From JALYYC01 sp039922495 (GTDB lineage Bacteria > Chloroflexota > Dormibacteria > CF-121), in contig JBDTEO010000032.1 of the NCBI GenBank assembly GCA_039922495.1, forward strand, positions 1 through 33,916: a stretch of 33,916 nucleotides of DNA, written 5' to 3'. Below the pieces are notes generated by a model. It made no database searches. It had not been told where the DNA came from and worked only from the letters and a program-made list of their open reading frames with translations. Positions 7,549-15,331 of the stretch are shown here, piece after piece. Position 1 is the stretch's first letter, and each line of letters opens with the position of its first letter. The position numbers were made by a program, and so were the translations under genes.

Positions 7549-8607
7549 ATGATCCAGCGTCGCCGGGTCGAGGAGCTCTGGCGCGACAGCGACTTCCGCG
7601 CGCTGATCTTCCTCGCCGTGCTGGCCACCCTGACCCTGGTGCTGGTGATCGCCATCCGCGGCATCATCGGCCCATTCATCCTGGCAATCGTGCTGGCCCT
7701 GGTCCTCGATCCAGCGGTCAACGCCGCGGAACGGCGTCGGATTCCCCGCGCGCTGTCCGTCCTGGTGCTCTACGGGGTCCTGCTCGCGATCGTCACGGCC
7801 GCCGTCCTCTACTTGATCCCCCTCGTCCGTGAGGAGTTCATCGCGCTCGTCACCCAGGGGCCGGCCATTGCCAGCTACCTGCAGGACCTGGTCGAGAAAC
7901 GCCACGTCGTCTCGGTCCTCGGGGTTCCCATCGATCTCCGCTCCACCTACGACGCCTCGGTGCGCAATCTGCCGGGGCTGCTCGCCGGGCAGCTCCAGTC
8001 GGTCGTCCAGAACGTCTTCATGCTGGTGAACTGGCTCTTCCAATCCCTCCTCGTGCTGCTGATCGCCTTCTTCTTGGTCAAGGACGCCCACGCGATTCGC
8101 CGCTTCTTTTCCGATCTCGCGCCGCGGGGGTACCGCAGCGACGCCCAGCAGGTCGCGTCCGAGATCTCCGCCATGCTCGCCGCCTACATGCGCGGCCAGC
8201 TGGCGATCTGCGGGCTGGTCGGCCTGGTCACCGGCGTCGCGATGTGGGTCGCCGGCATCCCCTACTCACTGGCCCTGGGCATCGTCGCCGGCGTCACCGC
8301 CTTCATCCCCTTCATCGGACCCGTCCTCGGGGCGCTGCCCGCCATCGCCATCGCCGCCTTCGTCAGCCACTCCTCGGGCAAGGTTGCTCTCGTCCTGGTC
8401 ATCTATTTCGTCGTCTCGAACGTGATCTACAACTTCGTCTCGCCCAAGGTCTTCGGCGATGCGGTCCACCTGAGCCCGATGCTGATCATCATCGCCTTCG
8501 TCATCGGCGGCTACCTTGGGGGCATCCTCGGCCTCTTTATCGCCGTCCCGGTGGCCGCGACGCTCCGCATTTTGTTTCTTTACGCTTACCAGCGCGTCTA
8601 CAACTGA
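7549..8607 (+). CDS. AI-2E family transporter (PerM-like)
   Basis: A 352-residue polytopic membrane protein of the AI-2E/PerM family, normal full length. About eight hydrophobic segments are visible, with the family pattern of two N-terminal helices, a soluble stretch (about 95-150) and a C-terminal group including GIPYSLALGIVAGVTAFIPF and the VHLSPMLIIIAFVIGG segment. Members export signalling molecules, exchange ions or are uncharacterised, and the substrate cannot be assigned here. It starts at ATG 7549 without an obvious ribosome site. The metallophosphoesterase begins 13 bases after its stop and is probably co-transcribed. Confidence 0.9.
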   Translation: MIQRRRVEELWRDSDFRALIFLAVLATLTLVLVIAIRGIIGPFILAIVLALVLDPAVNAAERRRIPRALSVLVLYGVLLAIVTAAVLYLIPLVREEFIALVTQGPAIASYLQDLVEKRHVVSVLGVPIDLRSTYDASVRNLPGLLAGQLQSVVQNVFMLVNWLFQSLLVLLIAFFLVKDAHAIRRFFSDLAPRGYRSDAQQVASEISAMLAAYMRGQLAICGLVGLVTGVAMWVAGIPYSLALGIVAGVTAFIPFIGPVLGALPAIAIAAFVSHSSGKVALVLVIYFVVSNVIYNFVSPKVFGDAVHLSPMLIIIAFVIGGYLGGILGLFIAVPVAATLRILFLYAYQRVYN

Positions 8608-8620
8608 GGCAGGGTCGCCC

Positions 8621-9331
8621 GTGCGGGTCGCCCTGCTGTCCGATATCCACAGCAACCTCGAGGCGCTCGAGGCTGTCCTGGGCGCCCTGCCGGCGGTGGA
8701 TCAGGTGCTCGTGCTCGGCGACATCGTCGGCTACGGGCCGGATCCAAATGCGGTGATCGCGCGGTTACGCTCCGTGAAGGCCCGCGGCGTGCTCGGCAAC
8801 CATGACCAGGCGATGTTCAAGCCGAGCATGCTGGACGAATTCAACCCGCACGCAGCGGCCGCGGCCCGGTGGACGGAACGCGTCCTGACGCCGCAGAGTC
8901 GCGGATACCTGAGCGCGCTGCCGGCGTACGGACGGATCGGTCGCCATCGCCTGGTCCATGGCAGCCCACGCAAGCCCTATATCTGGGAATACATCCTGGA
9001 TGAGCTGCAGGCGTTGGAGATCCTGATCCAGCTCGGACGGCGCTGGTGCTTCTTTGGCCATACGCACCTGCCGCGCATTTTCACGGAGGAGGGCGAGCAG
9101 ATCCCCGATCTGAGCGGCTCGATCGCGCTTCCCCCCAGCGCGCTGATCAACCCCGGCAGCGTCGGCCAGCCCCGGGATGGCAACCCGCAGGCCTCCTTTG
9201 CCGTGGCCGACCTCGACGCCGAGACGGTTCAGTTCTACCGCGTCCCGTACGATATCCCGACCACCCAGGCGAAGATCCGGGAGGCTGGGCTCCCCGAGAT
9301 CGAGGCGCTTCGGCTCGGCCAGGGACGCTGA
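8621..9331 (+). CDS. Metallophosphoesterase, YfcE/calcineurin-like
   Basis: A 236-residue cytoplasmic phosphoesterase with all metal-ligand motifs of the calcineurin-like fold: SDIHSN (D8, H10), GDIVGYG (33-39), GNHD (59-62) and GHTHLP further on, followed by NPGSVGQPRDG. The motif set resembles the small MJ0936/YfcE-type phosphodiesterases. The GTG at 8621 gives the expected start VRVALLSDIHSN directly on the first beta strand; an in-frame start at 8516 would add an unrelated 35-residue extension inside the transporter gene. Physiological substrate unknown. Closely spaced behind the AI-2E gene. Confidence 0.9.
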   Translation: MRVALLSDIHSNLEALEAVLGALPAVDQVLVLGDIVGYGPDPNAVIARLRSVKARGVLGNHDQAMFKPSMLDEFNPHAAAAARWTERVLTPQSRGYLSALPAYGRIGRHRLVHGSPRKPYIWEYILDELQALEILIQLGRRWCFFGHTHLPRIFTEEGEQIPDLSGSIALPPSALINPGSVGQPRDGNPQASFAVADLDAETVQFYRVPYDIPTTQAKIREAGLPEIEALRLGQGR

Positions 9332-9352
9332 TCGGGCCATGGCGCTCCTAGA

Positions 9353-9769
9353 ATGAGCTCGTTCCCCATGAAGCTGGTCATCGTCGGCTGCAGTCGCGTC
9401 GGTGCCATGGTGGCCACCGCCCTTTCGGAGCGCGGCGATGATGTGACCGTCATCGACATCAACCGCCACTCCTTCGCTCGCCTGGGCCCGGATTTCAAGG
9501 GGACCATGATCGTGGGCAACGGCATCGATGAAGACGTCCTGCGGCAGGGCGGGATCGAGACGGCTGACGGCTTCGCCTCCCTGACCAATGGCGACAACCG
9601 CAACATCATGGCGGCGCAGATCGCCCGGGAGGTCTTCAAGGTGAAAAAGGTCATCACCCGCATCTACGACCCGATCCGGGAGAACGTCTACCACGAGTTG
9701 GGCCTTGATACGATCTGCCCGACCCTGGCAGGAGCTCACCAGATTCATGCCATGCTGAAGAAGGGGTAG
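9353..9769 (+). CDS. TrkA-N (RCK_N) protein, first of a pair
   Basis: A 138-residue Rossmann-fold protein of the Trk/Ktr type that should bind NAD(H) or ATP/ADP and gate a potassium channel or transporter. The first beta-alpha-beta unit reads VIVGCSRVGAMVA, with Cys-Ser in place of the more usual Gly-Gly or Gly-Cys-Gly, and an acidic strand-2 end (VTVIDIN). The protein stops after one RCK_N domain and has no TrkA_C domain. ATG 9353 is given; ATG 9368 (MKLVIVG) is an equally good alternative. The second RCK protein starts three bases after its stop, so the two are probably a hetero-oligomer. No TrkH/KtrB membrane subunit lies in the window. Confidence 0.88.
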   Translation: MSSFPMKLVIVGCSRVGAMVATALSERGDDVTVIDINRHSFARLGPDFKGTMIVGNGIDEDVLRQGGIETADGFASLTNGDNRNIMAAQIAREVFKVKKVITRIYDPIRENVYHELGLDTICPTLAGAHQIHAMLKKG

Positions 9770-9772
9770 CGA

Positions 9773-10195
9773 ATGTACGTCATCGTGATCGGCGGCGGCA
9801 AGGTCGGCTACTACCTCAGCAAGCACCTCCTCGATCGCGGCTACGAGGTCACGTTGATCGAGAAGGATCCCCGCCGGGCCGAGGTCCTGAACTCGGTGCT
9901 GGGCGAGATCGTCATGGTCGGGGACGGCGACGAGATGGCCTTCCTGGCGACCACCGGCATGGAACGGGCCGATGTGCTGGTGGCGGTCACCGGGGACGAC
10001 GAGGACAATCTGGTCTCCTGCCAGCTCGCCAAGCGCAAATTCCACGTGCCCAAGACCGTGGCCCGGGTCAACAACCCGGCCAACGTGCGGATCTTCAAGT
10101 TGCTGGGCGTGGACGTCGCCCTCAGCGCGACCGAGGTCCTGCTGGATCTAATCGAGTCCGAGCTGGCCTCCAAAGAGGCCGCCGCCCGGCCCTAA
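9773..10195 (+). CDS. TrkA-N (RCK_N) protein, second of a pair
   Basis: A 140-residue single RCK_N domain with the canonical nucleotide-binding loop VIGGGKVGYYLS, acidic VTLIEKD at the end of strand 2 and GDGDEMAFLATTGM further on. It also lacks a TrkA_C domain. AAGGGG ends six bases before the ATG and gives a good ribosome site, and the gene begins three bases after the preceding one. The family regulates Trk/Ktr potassium uptake, and the membrane partner must be encoded elsewhere. Confidence 0.9.
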   Translation: MYVIVIGGGKVGYYLSKHLLDRGYEVTLIEKDPRRAEVLNSVLGEIVMVGDGDEMAFLATTGMERADVLVAVTGDDEDNLVSCQLAKRKFHVPKTVARVNNPANVRIFKLLGVDVALSATEVLLDLIESELASKEAAARP

Positions 10196-10200
10196 GAACG

Positions 10201-10225
10201 AAAAAGCCGGTGGATCTCACCGGCT
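10201..10225 (-). terminator. Intrinsic terminator of the DUF5679 gene
   Basis: Perfect 8-bp hairpin, arms AGCCGGTG (10205-10212) and CACCGGCT (10218-10225) around GATCT. Read on the minus strand it is followed by a run of T (A at 10201-10205 on plus). It may also slow transcription arriving from the RCK genes on plus. Confidence 0.85.
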
Positions 10226-10247
10226 GGTCAATTTCGACGACGGAGGG

Positions 10248-10397
10248 TTACGCTTTGCCGATCTTGTAGATCTTGGTACCGCAGGTTGGGCAGGTTCCGG
10301 TGGTGGCCGGCTTGCCGTTCTTCATCGTGATGTGCTGCGGATCCTTGATATCGACCTTCTGCTTGCATTTCAGACAATATCCACTGATAGCGGCCAT
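10248..10397 (-). CDS. DUF5679 zinc-ribbon protein, 49 residues
   Basis: A very small protein starting MAAISGYCLKCKQKV and ending CPTCGTKIYKIGKA. Two CxxC pairs (C8/C11 and C36/C39) should bind one zinc ion. The sequence fits DUF5679, a short family of unknown function in Chloroflexota and Actinomycetota. AAAGGAG about six bases before the ATG is a strong ribosome site, and a terminator follows the stop. It is a single-gene unit behind fabF with its own promoter region containing a near-perfect palindrome at 10471-10491. Confidence 0.88.
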   Translation of the reverse strand: MAAISGYCLKCKQKVDIKDPQHITMKNGKPATTGTCPTCGTKIYKIGKA

Positions 10398-10455
10398 GGG
10401 CTTACTCCTTTGTGCTGGCTTACTGACGCCTCAAGGCGCCCCCCAAAACTGCCTG

Positions 10456-10461
10456 ATGATA
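10456..10461 (-). promoter_or_regulatory. Candidate -10 box for the DUF5679 gene
   Basis: TATCAT on the minus strand, 58 bases before the ATG. The -35 region at about 10479-10484 (CAAGTT) is weak and falls inside the palindrome at 10471-10491. Confidence 0.35.
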
Positions 10462-10470
10462 GCACACCGC

Positions 10471-10491
10471 TCGAATTCAACTTGTATTCGA
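10471..10491. promoter_or_regulatory. Near-perfect 21-bp palindrome, putative operator
   Basis: Outer arms TCGAAT (10471-10476) and ATTCGA (10486-10491), inner arms CAA (10478-10480) and TTG (10482-10484) around a central C. Nine of ten symmetric pairs match; only T10477/T10485 fails. It covers the -35 region of the DUF5679 gene, the usual place for a dimeric repressor. The regulator is unknown. Confidence 0.45.
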
Positions 10492-10515
10492 AAAAGTGGC
10501 CAAAAACAGGCTGGG

Positions 10516-11751
10516 CTAGGCTTCCCCCCGGTAGCGCCGTAGGATGATGCTCGCGTTGTGACCGCCGAGGCCAAACGAATTGGACAGCGCAACCTCCACG
10601 TTGGTCTTCCGCGCGTTGTGGGGAACGTAGTCGAGATCGCATGCAGGATCGGGGGTCTGCAGATTGATCGTGGGCGCGATCACCTGGTCGCGGATCGTCA
10701 GGGCGCACACCACCGCCTCGACGGCTCCCGATGCGCCCATCATGTGCCCGGTCATGGATTTCGTGCTGCTGACCGCCAGCTTCCCGGCGTGCTCCTTGAA
10801 GACCCGGTGGATCGCATCCGTCTCGAACTTGTCGTTCAGCGGCGTCCCGGTCCCATGGGCGTTGATGTAGTCGACCTGCTCGGGCTCGATCTCCGCCCGG
10901 CGCAGGGCCCGGCTCATCGTCAGGACGGCACCCTCGCCCTCGGCCGGGGCGGCCATGTCGAAGGCGTCGTTGCTCGAACCGTAGCCGATGACTTCGGCGT
11001 AAATCTGGGCGTCCCGGCGCCTGGCGTGCTCCAGTTCCTCGAGGACGACCGCGCCGGCCCCCTCCGAGATCACGAAGCCGCTCCGGTCGCGATCGAAGGG
11101 ACGCGAGGCCTGGGTTGGGTCCTCGTGGTGGGCCAGCGCCCGCATCGCGCAAAAGCCGGCGTAGACCACCGGAATCAGGGCCGCCTCGGCTCCGCCGGCG
11201 ACAATCGCGTCGGCATCGCCTCGCCGGACCGTTTCGAAGGCCTCGCCAACCGCGCCGCTGCCGGTGGCGCAGGCGGAGACGACCGCCATGTTTGGCCCGC
11301 GCAGGCCGAGGGCGATTGCGATGTGGCCGGAGCAGCTGTCGGCAAGCATGTTCTGGATGAAGGTCGGGCTGACGCGCTTGACCCCGCGCTCCAGGAGCAC
11401 CCGCTGCTGGTCGAGTAACACGCCCAACCCACCGGCGGCGCTCCCGTAGACCACCCCGATCTCGTCCCGCAGGCCATTCCGTTGCAGCCCGGCATCCTCG
11501 AAGGCCTCGAGGGCGGAGATCAGGCCGAGTTGGGCGTACCGATCCATCCGGCGGAGTTCCTTGGGCTCGATCCGGCCGGTCGCGTCAAAGCCCTTGACCT
11601 CCCCGGCGATGTTGTTGGGATACTCGCTGGTGTCGAAGAGCGTGATCCGGCCGATGCCCGACTGGCCTTCGAGCATCCCGGCCCAGGTACTGGGCGCGTC
11701 GAGGCCCACCGGTGTTACCGCCCCAACCCCGGTGACGACGACTCGCTTCAT
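10516..11751 (-). CDS. fabF: Beta-ketoacyl-ACP synthase II
   Basis: Condensing enzyme of type II fatty acid synthesis, adding malonyl-ACP units to the growing chain. The 411-residue thiolase-fold protein has the full catalytic triad: Cys161 in VSACATGSGAVGEAF, His299 in NAHGTGTPLND and His336 in STKSMTGHMMGASGAVE. The ATG at 11751 (MKRVVVTGVGAVTPVG) is the natural start and overlaps the fabD stop as ATGA; an in-frame extension upstream lies within fabD. It is the last gene of acpP-fabD-fabF on the minus strand. A second intact paralogue lies at 14084. Confidence 0.96.
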   Translation of the reverse strand: MKRVVVTGVGAVTPVGLDAPSTWAGMLEGQSGIGRITLFDTSEYPNNIAGEVKGFDATGRIEPKELRRMDRYAQLGLISALEAFEDAGLQRNGLRDEIGVVYGSAAGGLGVLLDQQRVLLERGVKRVSPTFIQNMLADSCSGHIAIALGLRGPNMAVVSACATGSGAVGEAFETVRRGDADAIVAGGAEAALIPVVYAGFCAMRALAHHEDPTQASRPFDRDRSGFVISEGAGAVVLEELEHARRRDAQIYAEVIGYGSSNDAFDMAAPAEGEGAVLTMSRALRRAEIEPEQVDYINAHGTGTPLNDKFETDAIHRVFKEHAGKLAVSSTKSMTGHMMGASGAVEAVVCALTIRDQVIAPTINLQTPDPACDLDYVPHNARKTNVEVALSNSFGLGGHNASIILRRYRGEA

Positions 11752-12719
11752 GCCGGTGGCGCGGGGGCGAGGACGCGAGCGATCTCTCGATCGCTGAGGT
11801 TGACGACTTGGACTTCGCGGCTGATCCGCCGAATCAACCCGGAAAGGACCTGTCCGGGACCGATCTCGAAGAACTCGGCGCTGCCGAGCGTCACCATCTC
11901 CAGCACGGAGGTCGTCCACTGGACCGGCTTGAGGATGTGATCGGCGAGCTCTTTGCGAACCTCGTCGGCAGTGGTCAGGATCTGTCCGGTGATGTTGGCG
12001 ACCACGGGAATGCGCGGTTGTCGCAGCGGGAGCCGCGCCACCAGTTCGGCGAACTGGGCGGCCGCGCGGGCCATCAGGGGCGAGTGGGAGGCGATCGTGA
12101 TCGGGAGGCGGACCACCCTCGCCGCCCCCCGAGCCATCGCCAGGTCGGCCGCCAGATCGAGGGCGGGTCCCTCGCCGGAGAGGACGATCTGCCCCGGCGA
12201 GTTGGCGTTGGCGATCGTCAGCACGCCGCGCGCCGAGGCTTCCAAAACCACCCCCTCCAGCATTTCGCGATCGAGGCCAAGCACGGCCAGCATGCCGCCG
12301 GGGCGCGCCAGGCCGTTCTCCTTCATCAGCCGGCCGCGCTCGCGGACGAGCACCAGCGCCGCCTCGAAGTCGAGGACATCGGCCGCCACCAGGGCGGTGA
12401 ACTCACCCAGGCTGTGTCCCGCGACATAAACGGGCGCGATCACCTGGCCGATTGCCTGCCAGCGCTCCTTGATGGCATTGAGGCAGGCGATGCTGACCGT
12501 CAGAATGGCCGGCTGGGCATTGATGGTGTCATTGAGCGAGGCTTCCGGGCCTTCGAAGCACAGCGTAGATAGCGGAAAGTTCAGCACCCGGTCGGCCTGA
12601 TCGAAGACCTTGCGGGCGGTCTCGGATGCTTCGTACAGGGATTTTCCCATCCCGACATACTGGGAACCCTGGCCGGGAAACACAAATGCCACGGGGCGGA
12701 CGCCGTACGTGGCATTCAT
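11748..12719 (-). CDS. fabD: Malonyl-CoA:ACP transacylase
   Basis: Loads malonyl groups from CoA onto ACP. The 323-residue protein has the N-terminal FPGQGSQYVGMGK signature, the nucleophile Ser103 in AGHSLGEFTA and the catalytic His212 in IASHSPLM. Length and motifs are normal for FabD. It starts 12 bases after the acpP stop and overlaps fabF by four bases, which fits a tight operon. No fabH with intact active site or fabG lies next to it, so the pathway is only partly encoded here. Confidence 0.96.
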   Translation of the reverse strand: MNATYGVRPVAFVFPGQGSQYVGMGKSLYEASETARKVFDQADRVLNFPLSTLCFEGPEASLNDTINAQPAILTVSIACLNAIKERWQAIGQVIAPVYVAGHSLGEFTALVAADVLDFEAALVLVRERGRLMKENGLARPGGMLAVLGLDREMLEGVVLEASARGVLTIANANSPGQIVLSGEGPALDLAADLAMARGAARVVRLPITIASHSPLMARAAAQFAELVARLPLRQPRIPVVANITGQILTTADEVRKELADHILKPVQWTTSVLEMVTLGSAEFFEIGPGQVLSGLIRRISREVQVVNLSDREIARVLAPAPPA

Positions 12720-12731
12720 CTGGACTGCCGG

Positions 12732-12977
12732 TTAGGCGACGGAGACCTTTCCCTTTACGTACTTCCAGGCTTCGCTGACGGTGCGCAGCTTCTGGGCGTC
12801 CTCGTCAGAGATCTCCATCCCGTATTCCTCTTCGAAGGCCATGATCAACTCGACCAGGTCCAGCGAGTCGGCCTGGAGGTCCTCGGTGAAGGAGGCCTCC
12901 GGGGTCACCTTCTCGACGTCGACGCCAAGTTGCTCGGCGATGATTCCCCGGAACTTCTCGAAATCCAGTTCGGCCAT
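12732..12977 (-). CDS. acpP: Acyl carrier protein
   Basis: An 81-residue acidic carrier protein. Ser38 in QADSLDLVELIMAFEEEYG is the site for 4-phosphopantetheine, and the surrounding helix II is typical. A strong AGGAGGG ribosome site (about 12982-12990) precedes the ATG. It is the first gene of the minus-strand acpP-fabD-fabF operon and is divergent from the degenerate KAS III gene at 13152; the 174-bp region between them holds the promoters and a perfect palindrome. Confidence 0.96.
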   Translation of the reverse strand: MAELDFEKFRGIIAEQLGVDVEKVTPEASFTEDLQADSLDLVELIMAFEEEYGMEISDEDAQKLRTVSEAWKYVKGKVSVA

Positions 12978-13024
12978 GACTCCCTCCTAGGAGTGATTAG
13001 ACACACTGCGGTGCCCGAATTTGG

Positions 13025-13030
13025 CTTATA
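13025..13030 (-). promoter_or_regulatory. Candidate -10 box for the acpP operon
   Basis: TATAAG on the minus strand, which would start a transcript near 13018 with a leader of about 40 nt. No convincing -35 is seen at 16-18 bases, so confidence is limited. Confidence 0.35.
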
Positions 13031-13102
13031 CATTACCCAAAGCTTGAGAAGGCGCGTATGAATGGTCGTTACCGCCAAGAGTGTATCCCCCCGCCCGCCA
13101 AT

Positions 13103-13123
13103 TGGTTACGGCTGCCGTAACCA
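13103..13123. promoter_or_regulatory. Perfect 21-bp palindrome, putative fatty-acid operator
   Basis: Ten-base arms TGGTTACGGC and GCCGTAACCA around a single central T. All ten pairs match. It lies in the divergent region between acpP and the KAS III-like gene and covers the -35 position (about 13118-13123) of the plus promoter whose -10 is TAGAAT at 13141-13146. The form fits a homodimeric repressor of TetR or GntR type. It does not match the FapR consensus that I know. Confidence 0.65.
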
Positions 13124-13140
13124 GGGCGGGAACCTGCACT

Positions 13141-13146
13141 TAGAAT
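13141..13146 (+). promoter_or_regulatory. Candidate -10 box (TAGAAT), leaderless start
   Basis: TAGAAT ends five bases before the GTG at 13152, so the mRNA would begin at or within a base or two of the start codon. The -35 slot is occupied by the right arm of the palindrome at 13103-13123. Confidence 0.5.
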
Positions 13147-13151
13147 AAGGC

Positions 13152-14090
13152 GTGACTTCCGCACCTGTGTCACGTCACGCCCCGGCTCAGCCGAAGACGA
13201 CCTGGGGAGGGATTGCCGGCATCGGTGTCTATCGGCCCCCGCGCAGTGCCGCCGACTCGCCCCGCCTGACCGGGGCCGACTGCCTGGGCGTCTCGTATCG
13301 CGTGCAGGCCTCGAGCGGGCTCAACACCGCATCGCTGGCGGCCGGGGCGGCGCGCGCGGCGCTGCAGGCGTCGGGCGTCGATCCCAAGGAGATCGAGATG
13401 ATCGTGGTCGGCACCACCACCCCGGACGTCCTCTGGCCCGCCACCGCCTGCCTGGTGCAGGCGGACCTCGGCCTTCCGATGGTGGCGAGCTTCGACCTTT
13501 ATGCGGCGCAGGCCAGTCTGTTGACCGCATTCGATGTGGCGGCGCATTACATGGCGAGCGGCGCGCGGGCCGCGCTCGTGATCGGCGCCGAGGCCGCCAA
13601 CCAGTTGGTCGACTTTCCGGGACAGAGCGGTGGGCGGCACCCCCGCGCCGCCTCGGCGGTGGTGCTCGGGGGCGGGCGTCAGGCCGGCGACGTGCTCGCC
13701 ACAATTGCGGGCGGCCGGGCGACACCCGACGCTGCCGGGAATAGCCTCGCTGAGGTCACCCTGAAGGGTCTGTCCGGCGCCGTCGATGACTGCCTGCGGC
13801 GCGCCGGGCTCGCGCTCAAGGAAATCGAGGTCGTCATCGCGGAGCAGACGGCGCCCGAGTTGATGCGCGACTGGGCCACGGCGGCGGGTGTTTCAGGTGA
13901 GGCCTTCCTGCTCGACCCCGACGCCTACGCCGATATCTATGCCGCGGCGCCACTCGCGGTCCTGCACGATGCCATCAAACAGGGCCGGCTCAAGGAAGGC
14001 CAGACGGCGCTGCTGCTCTCGTGTGGAAGTGGCCCGGTCTGGGCGGTCGCCTGTTTGCGATGGGGCTCCGGTGGGGTGGCGGAATGGTAA
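13152..14090 (+). CDS. KAS III (FabH)-like protein with degenerate active site
   Basis: A 312-residue thiolase-fold protein of the FabH family. The overall pattern is retained (IAGIGVYRPPR at the start, VVGTTTPD, the C-terminal LLLSCGSGPVWAVACLRW). By alignment from memory with FabH, the three catalytic positions differ: Cys becomes Gln120 in DLYAAQASLL, His of HQAN becomes Glu231 in AEQTAP, and Asn of GNTSAAS becomes Asp261 in YADIYAAAP. It should therefore not form a thioester with acetyl-CoA. Gln in the Cys place is known from KSQ domains of polyketide loading modules, which decarboxylate malonyl-ACP; a similar role or a structural partner role is possible. It starts with GTG and overlaps the following fabF by seven bases. 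Confidence 0.88.
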   Translation: MTSAPVSRHAPAQPKTTWGGIAGIGVYRPPRSAADSPRLTGADCLGVSYRVQASSGLNTASLAAGAARAALQASGVDPKEIEMIVVGTTTPDVLWPATACLVQADLGLPMVASFDLYAAQASLLTAFDVAAHYMASGARAALVIGAEAANQLVDFPGQSGGRHPRAASAVVLGGGRQAGDVLATIAGGRATPDAAGNSLAEVTLKGLSGAVDDCLRRAGLALKEIEVVIAEQTAPELMRDWATAAGVSGEAFLLDPDAYADIYAAAPLAVLHDAIKQGRLKEGQTALLLSCGSGPVWAVACLRWGSGGVAEW

Positions 14091-15331
14091 ACGGCGTCCG
14101 GGTCGTGATCACCGGAACCGGAACCATCACCTCGCTCGGGCATTCGACGCGCGAGACCTGGGAAGCCGTCAAGGCGGGTCGCTCCGGCATCCGCCGGATC
14201 CAGGCATTCGATCCGGCCGGGAGTCCAAGCCAGGTGGCCAGTGAGGTCGTCGACTTCAAGCCTGAGGAGCGGTTGGACCGCAAAGAAGCGCGGCGCATGT
14301 CGCGTTTCGTCCAGTTCGCGATGGTTGCCGCCCGCGAGGCGCTGGACGAGTCCGGGTTGCGAATCACCGAGGAGAACCGGGACGAGATAGGCGTCCTGGT
14401 CGGCAGCGCCATCGGCGGGTTGGAACATATCGAGGACGCGCATACCGTCCTCAAGGAACGCGGTCCCTCGCGGGTGAGCCCGTTCACCGTGCCGATGATG
14501 ATCGGCGACATGGCCGCGGGTCAGATCTCGATCGCGATCGGCGCCCGTGGACCGAACTTCTCGATCGCCTCAGCCTGTGCCTCCGGAGCCCACGCGATCG
14601 GGGAGGCGTTCGAGACGATCCGGCGCGGCGACGCCACCGCGATGATCGCCGGGGCCAGCGAATCGACGATCACGCCGCTCGCGCTCGCGGCCTTCTGCGC
14701 CATCCGCGCGGTCACCACGCGGGGCGGCGATCCGAGTACCTCGAGCCGGCCCTTCGACATCGAGCGTGACGGGTTCATCATGGGCGAAGGGGCGGGAATC
14801 CTGGTCCTGGAGGAGCTCGAATCGGCCAAGCGCCGCGGCGCGCCGATCATGGCCGAGCTGGTCGGGTACGCGGCCACCGCCGACGCGAGCCACATCACCG
14901 CGCCCGATCCCGTGGGGGCCGGCGCCGCCAGGGCGATGAAGCGCACGCTGGAAAAGGCCCGCGTCGCCCCATCGGATATCAGCTACATCAACGCGCACGG
15001 CACCGCGACGCAACTCGGCGACGTGGCCGAGACCCTGGCGCTGAAGGACATTTTTGGTGAGGCGGCCTACCACGTCCCGATCAGCTCGACCAAGTCGATG
15101 CTCGGCCACCTCCTCGGCGCCGCTGGGTCCGTCGAAGGCGTGATCTGCGTCAAGGCGATCCAGGAAGGGGTGGCGCCGCCAACCATCAACCTCGAGCACC
15201 CGGATCCACAGTGCGATCTCGACTACATCCCCGAGGGGGCTCGGGAGATTCCGATCACGCTGGCGCTGTCCAACTCCTTCGGCTTCGGCGGTCACAACGC
15301 GTCGTTGCTCTTCAAGCAATTCCGGGGATGA
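14084..15331 (+). CDS. fabF: Beta-ketoacyl-ACP synthase II, second copy
   Basis: A 415-residue condensing enzyme with an intact triad: Cys165 in ASACASGAHAIGEAF, His305 in NAHGTATQLGD and His342 in STKSMLGHLLGAAGSVE. The ATG at 14084 (MVNGVRVVITGTGTITSLG) overlaps the end of the KAS III-like gene, so the two are translated together and may act as a pair. It differs clearly from the fabF at 10516, so it is not a recent duplicate; the two may differ in chain-length or starter preference. Its stop overlaps the next start as ATGA. Confidence 0.95.
   Translation: MVNGVRVVITGTGTITSLGHSTRETWEAVKAGRSGIRRIQAFDPAGSPSQVASEVVDFKPEERLDRKEARRMSRFVQFAMVAAREALDESGLRITEENRDEIGVLVGSAIGGLEHIEDAHTVLKERGPSRVSPFTVPMMIGDMAAGQISIAIGARGPNFSIASACASGAHAIGEAFETIRRGDATAMIAGASESTITPLALAAFCAIRAVTTRGGDPSTSSRPFDIERDGFIMGEGAGILVLEELESAKRRGAPIMAELVGYAATADASHITAPDPVGAGAARAMKRTLEKARVAPSDISYINAHGTATQLGDVAETLALKDIFGEAAYHVPISSTKSMLGHLLGAAGSVEGVICVKAIQEGVAPPTINLEHPDPQCDLDYIPEGAREIPITLALSNSFGFGGHNASLLFKQFRG

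Noticed and set aside
8765..10045. Long minus-strand open frame across the phosphoesterase and RCK genes
   Set aside because: It covers two genes with clear motifs on the other strand and has low-complexity His/Asp-rich translation.
11752..11919. N-terminal extension of fabF into fabD
   Set aside because: The family starts at MKRVVVTG, and the extension is read out of frame within fabD.
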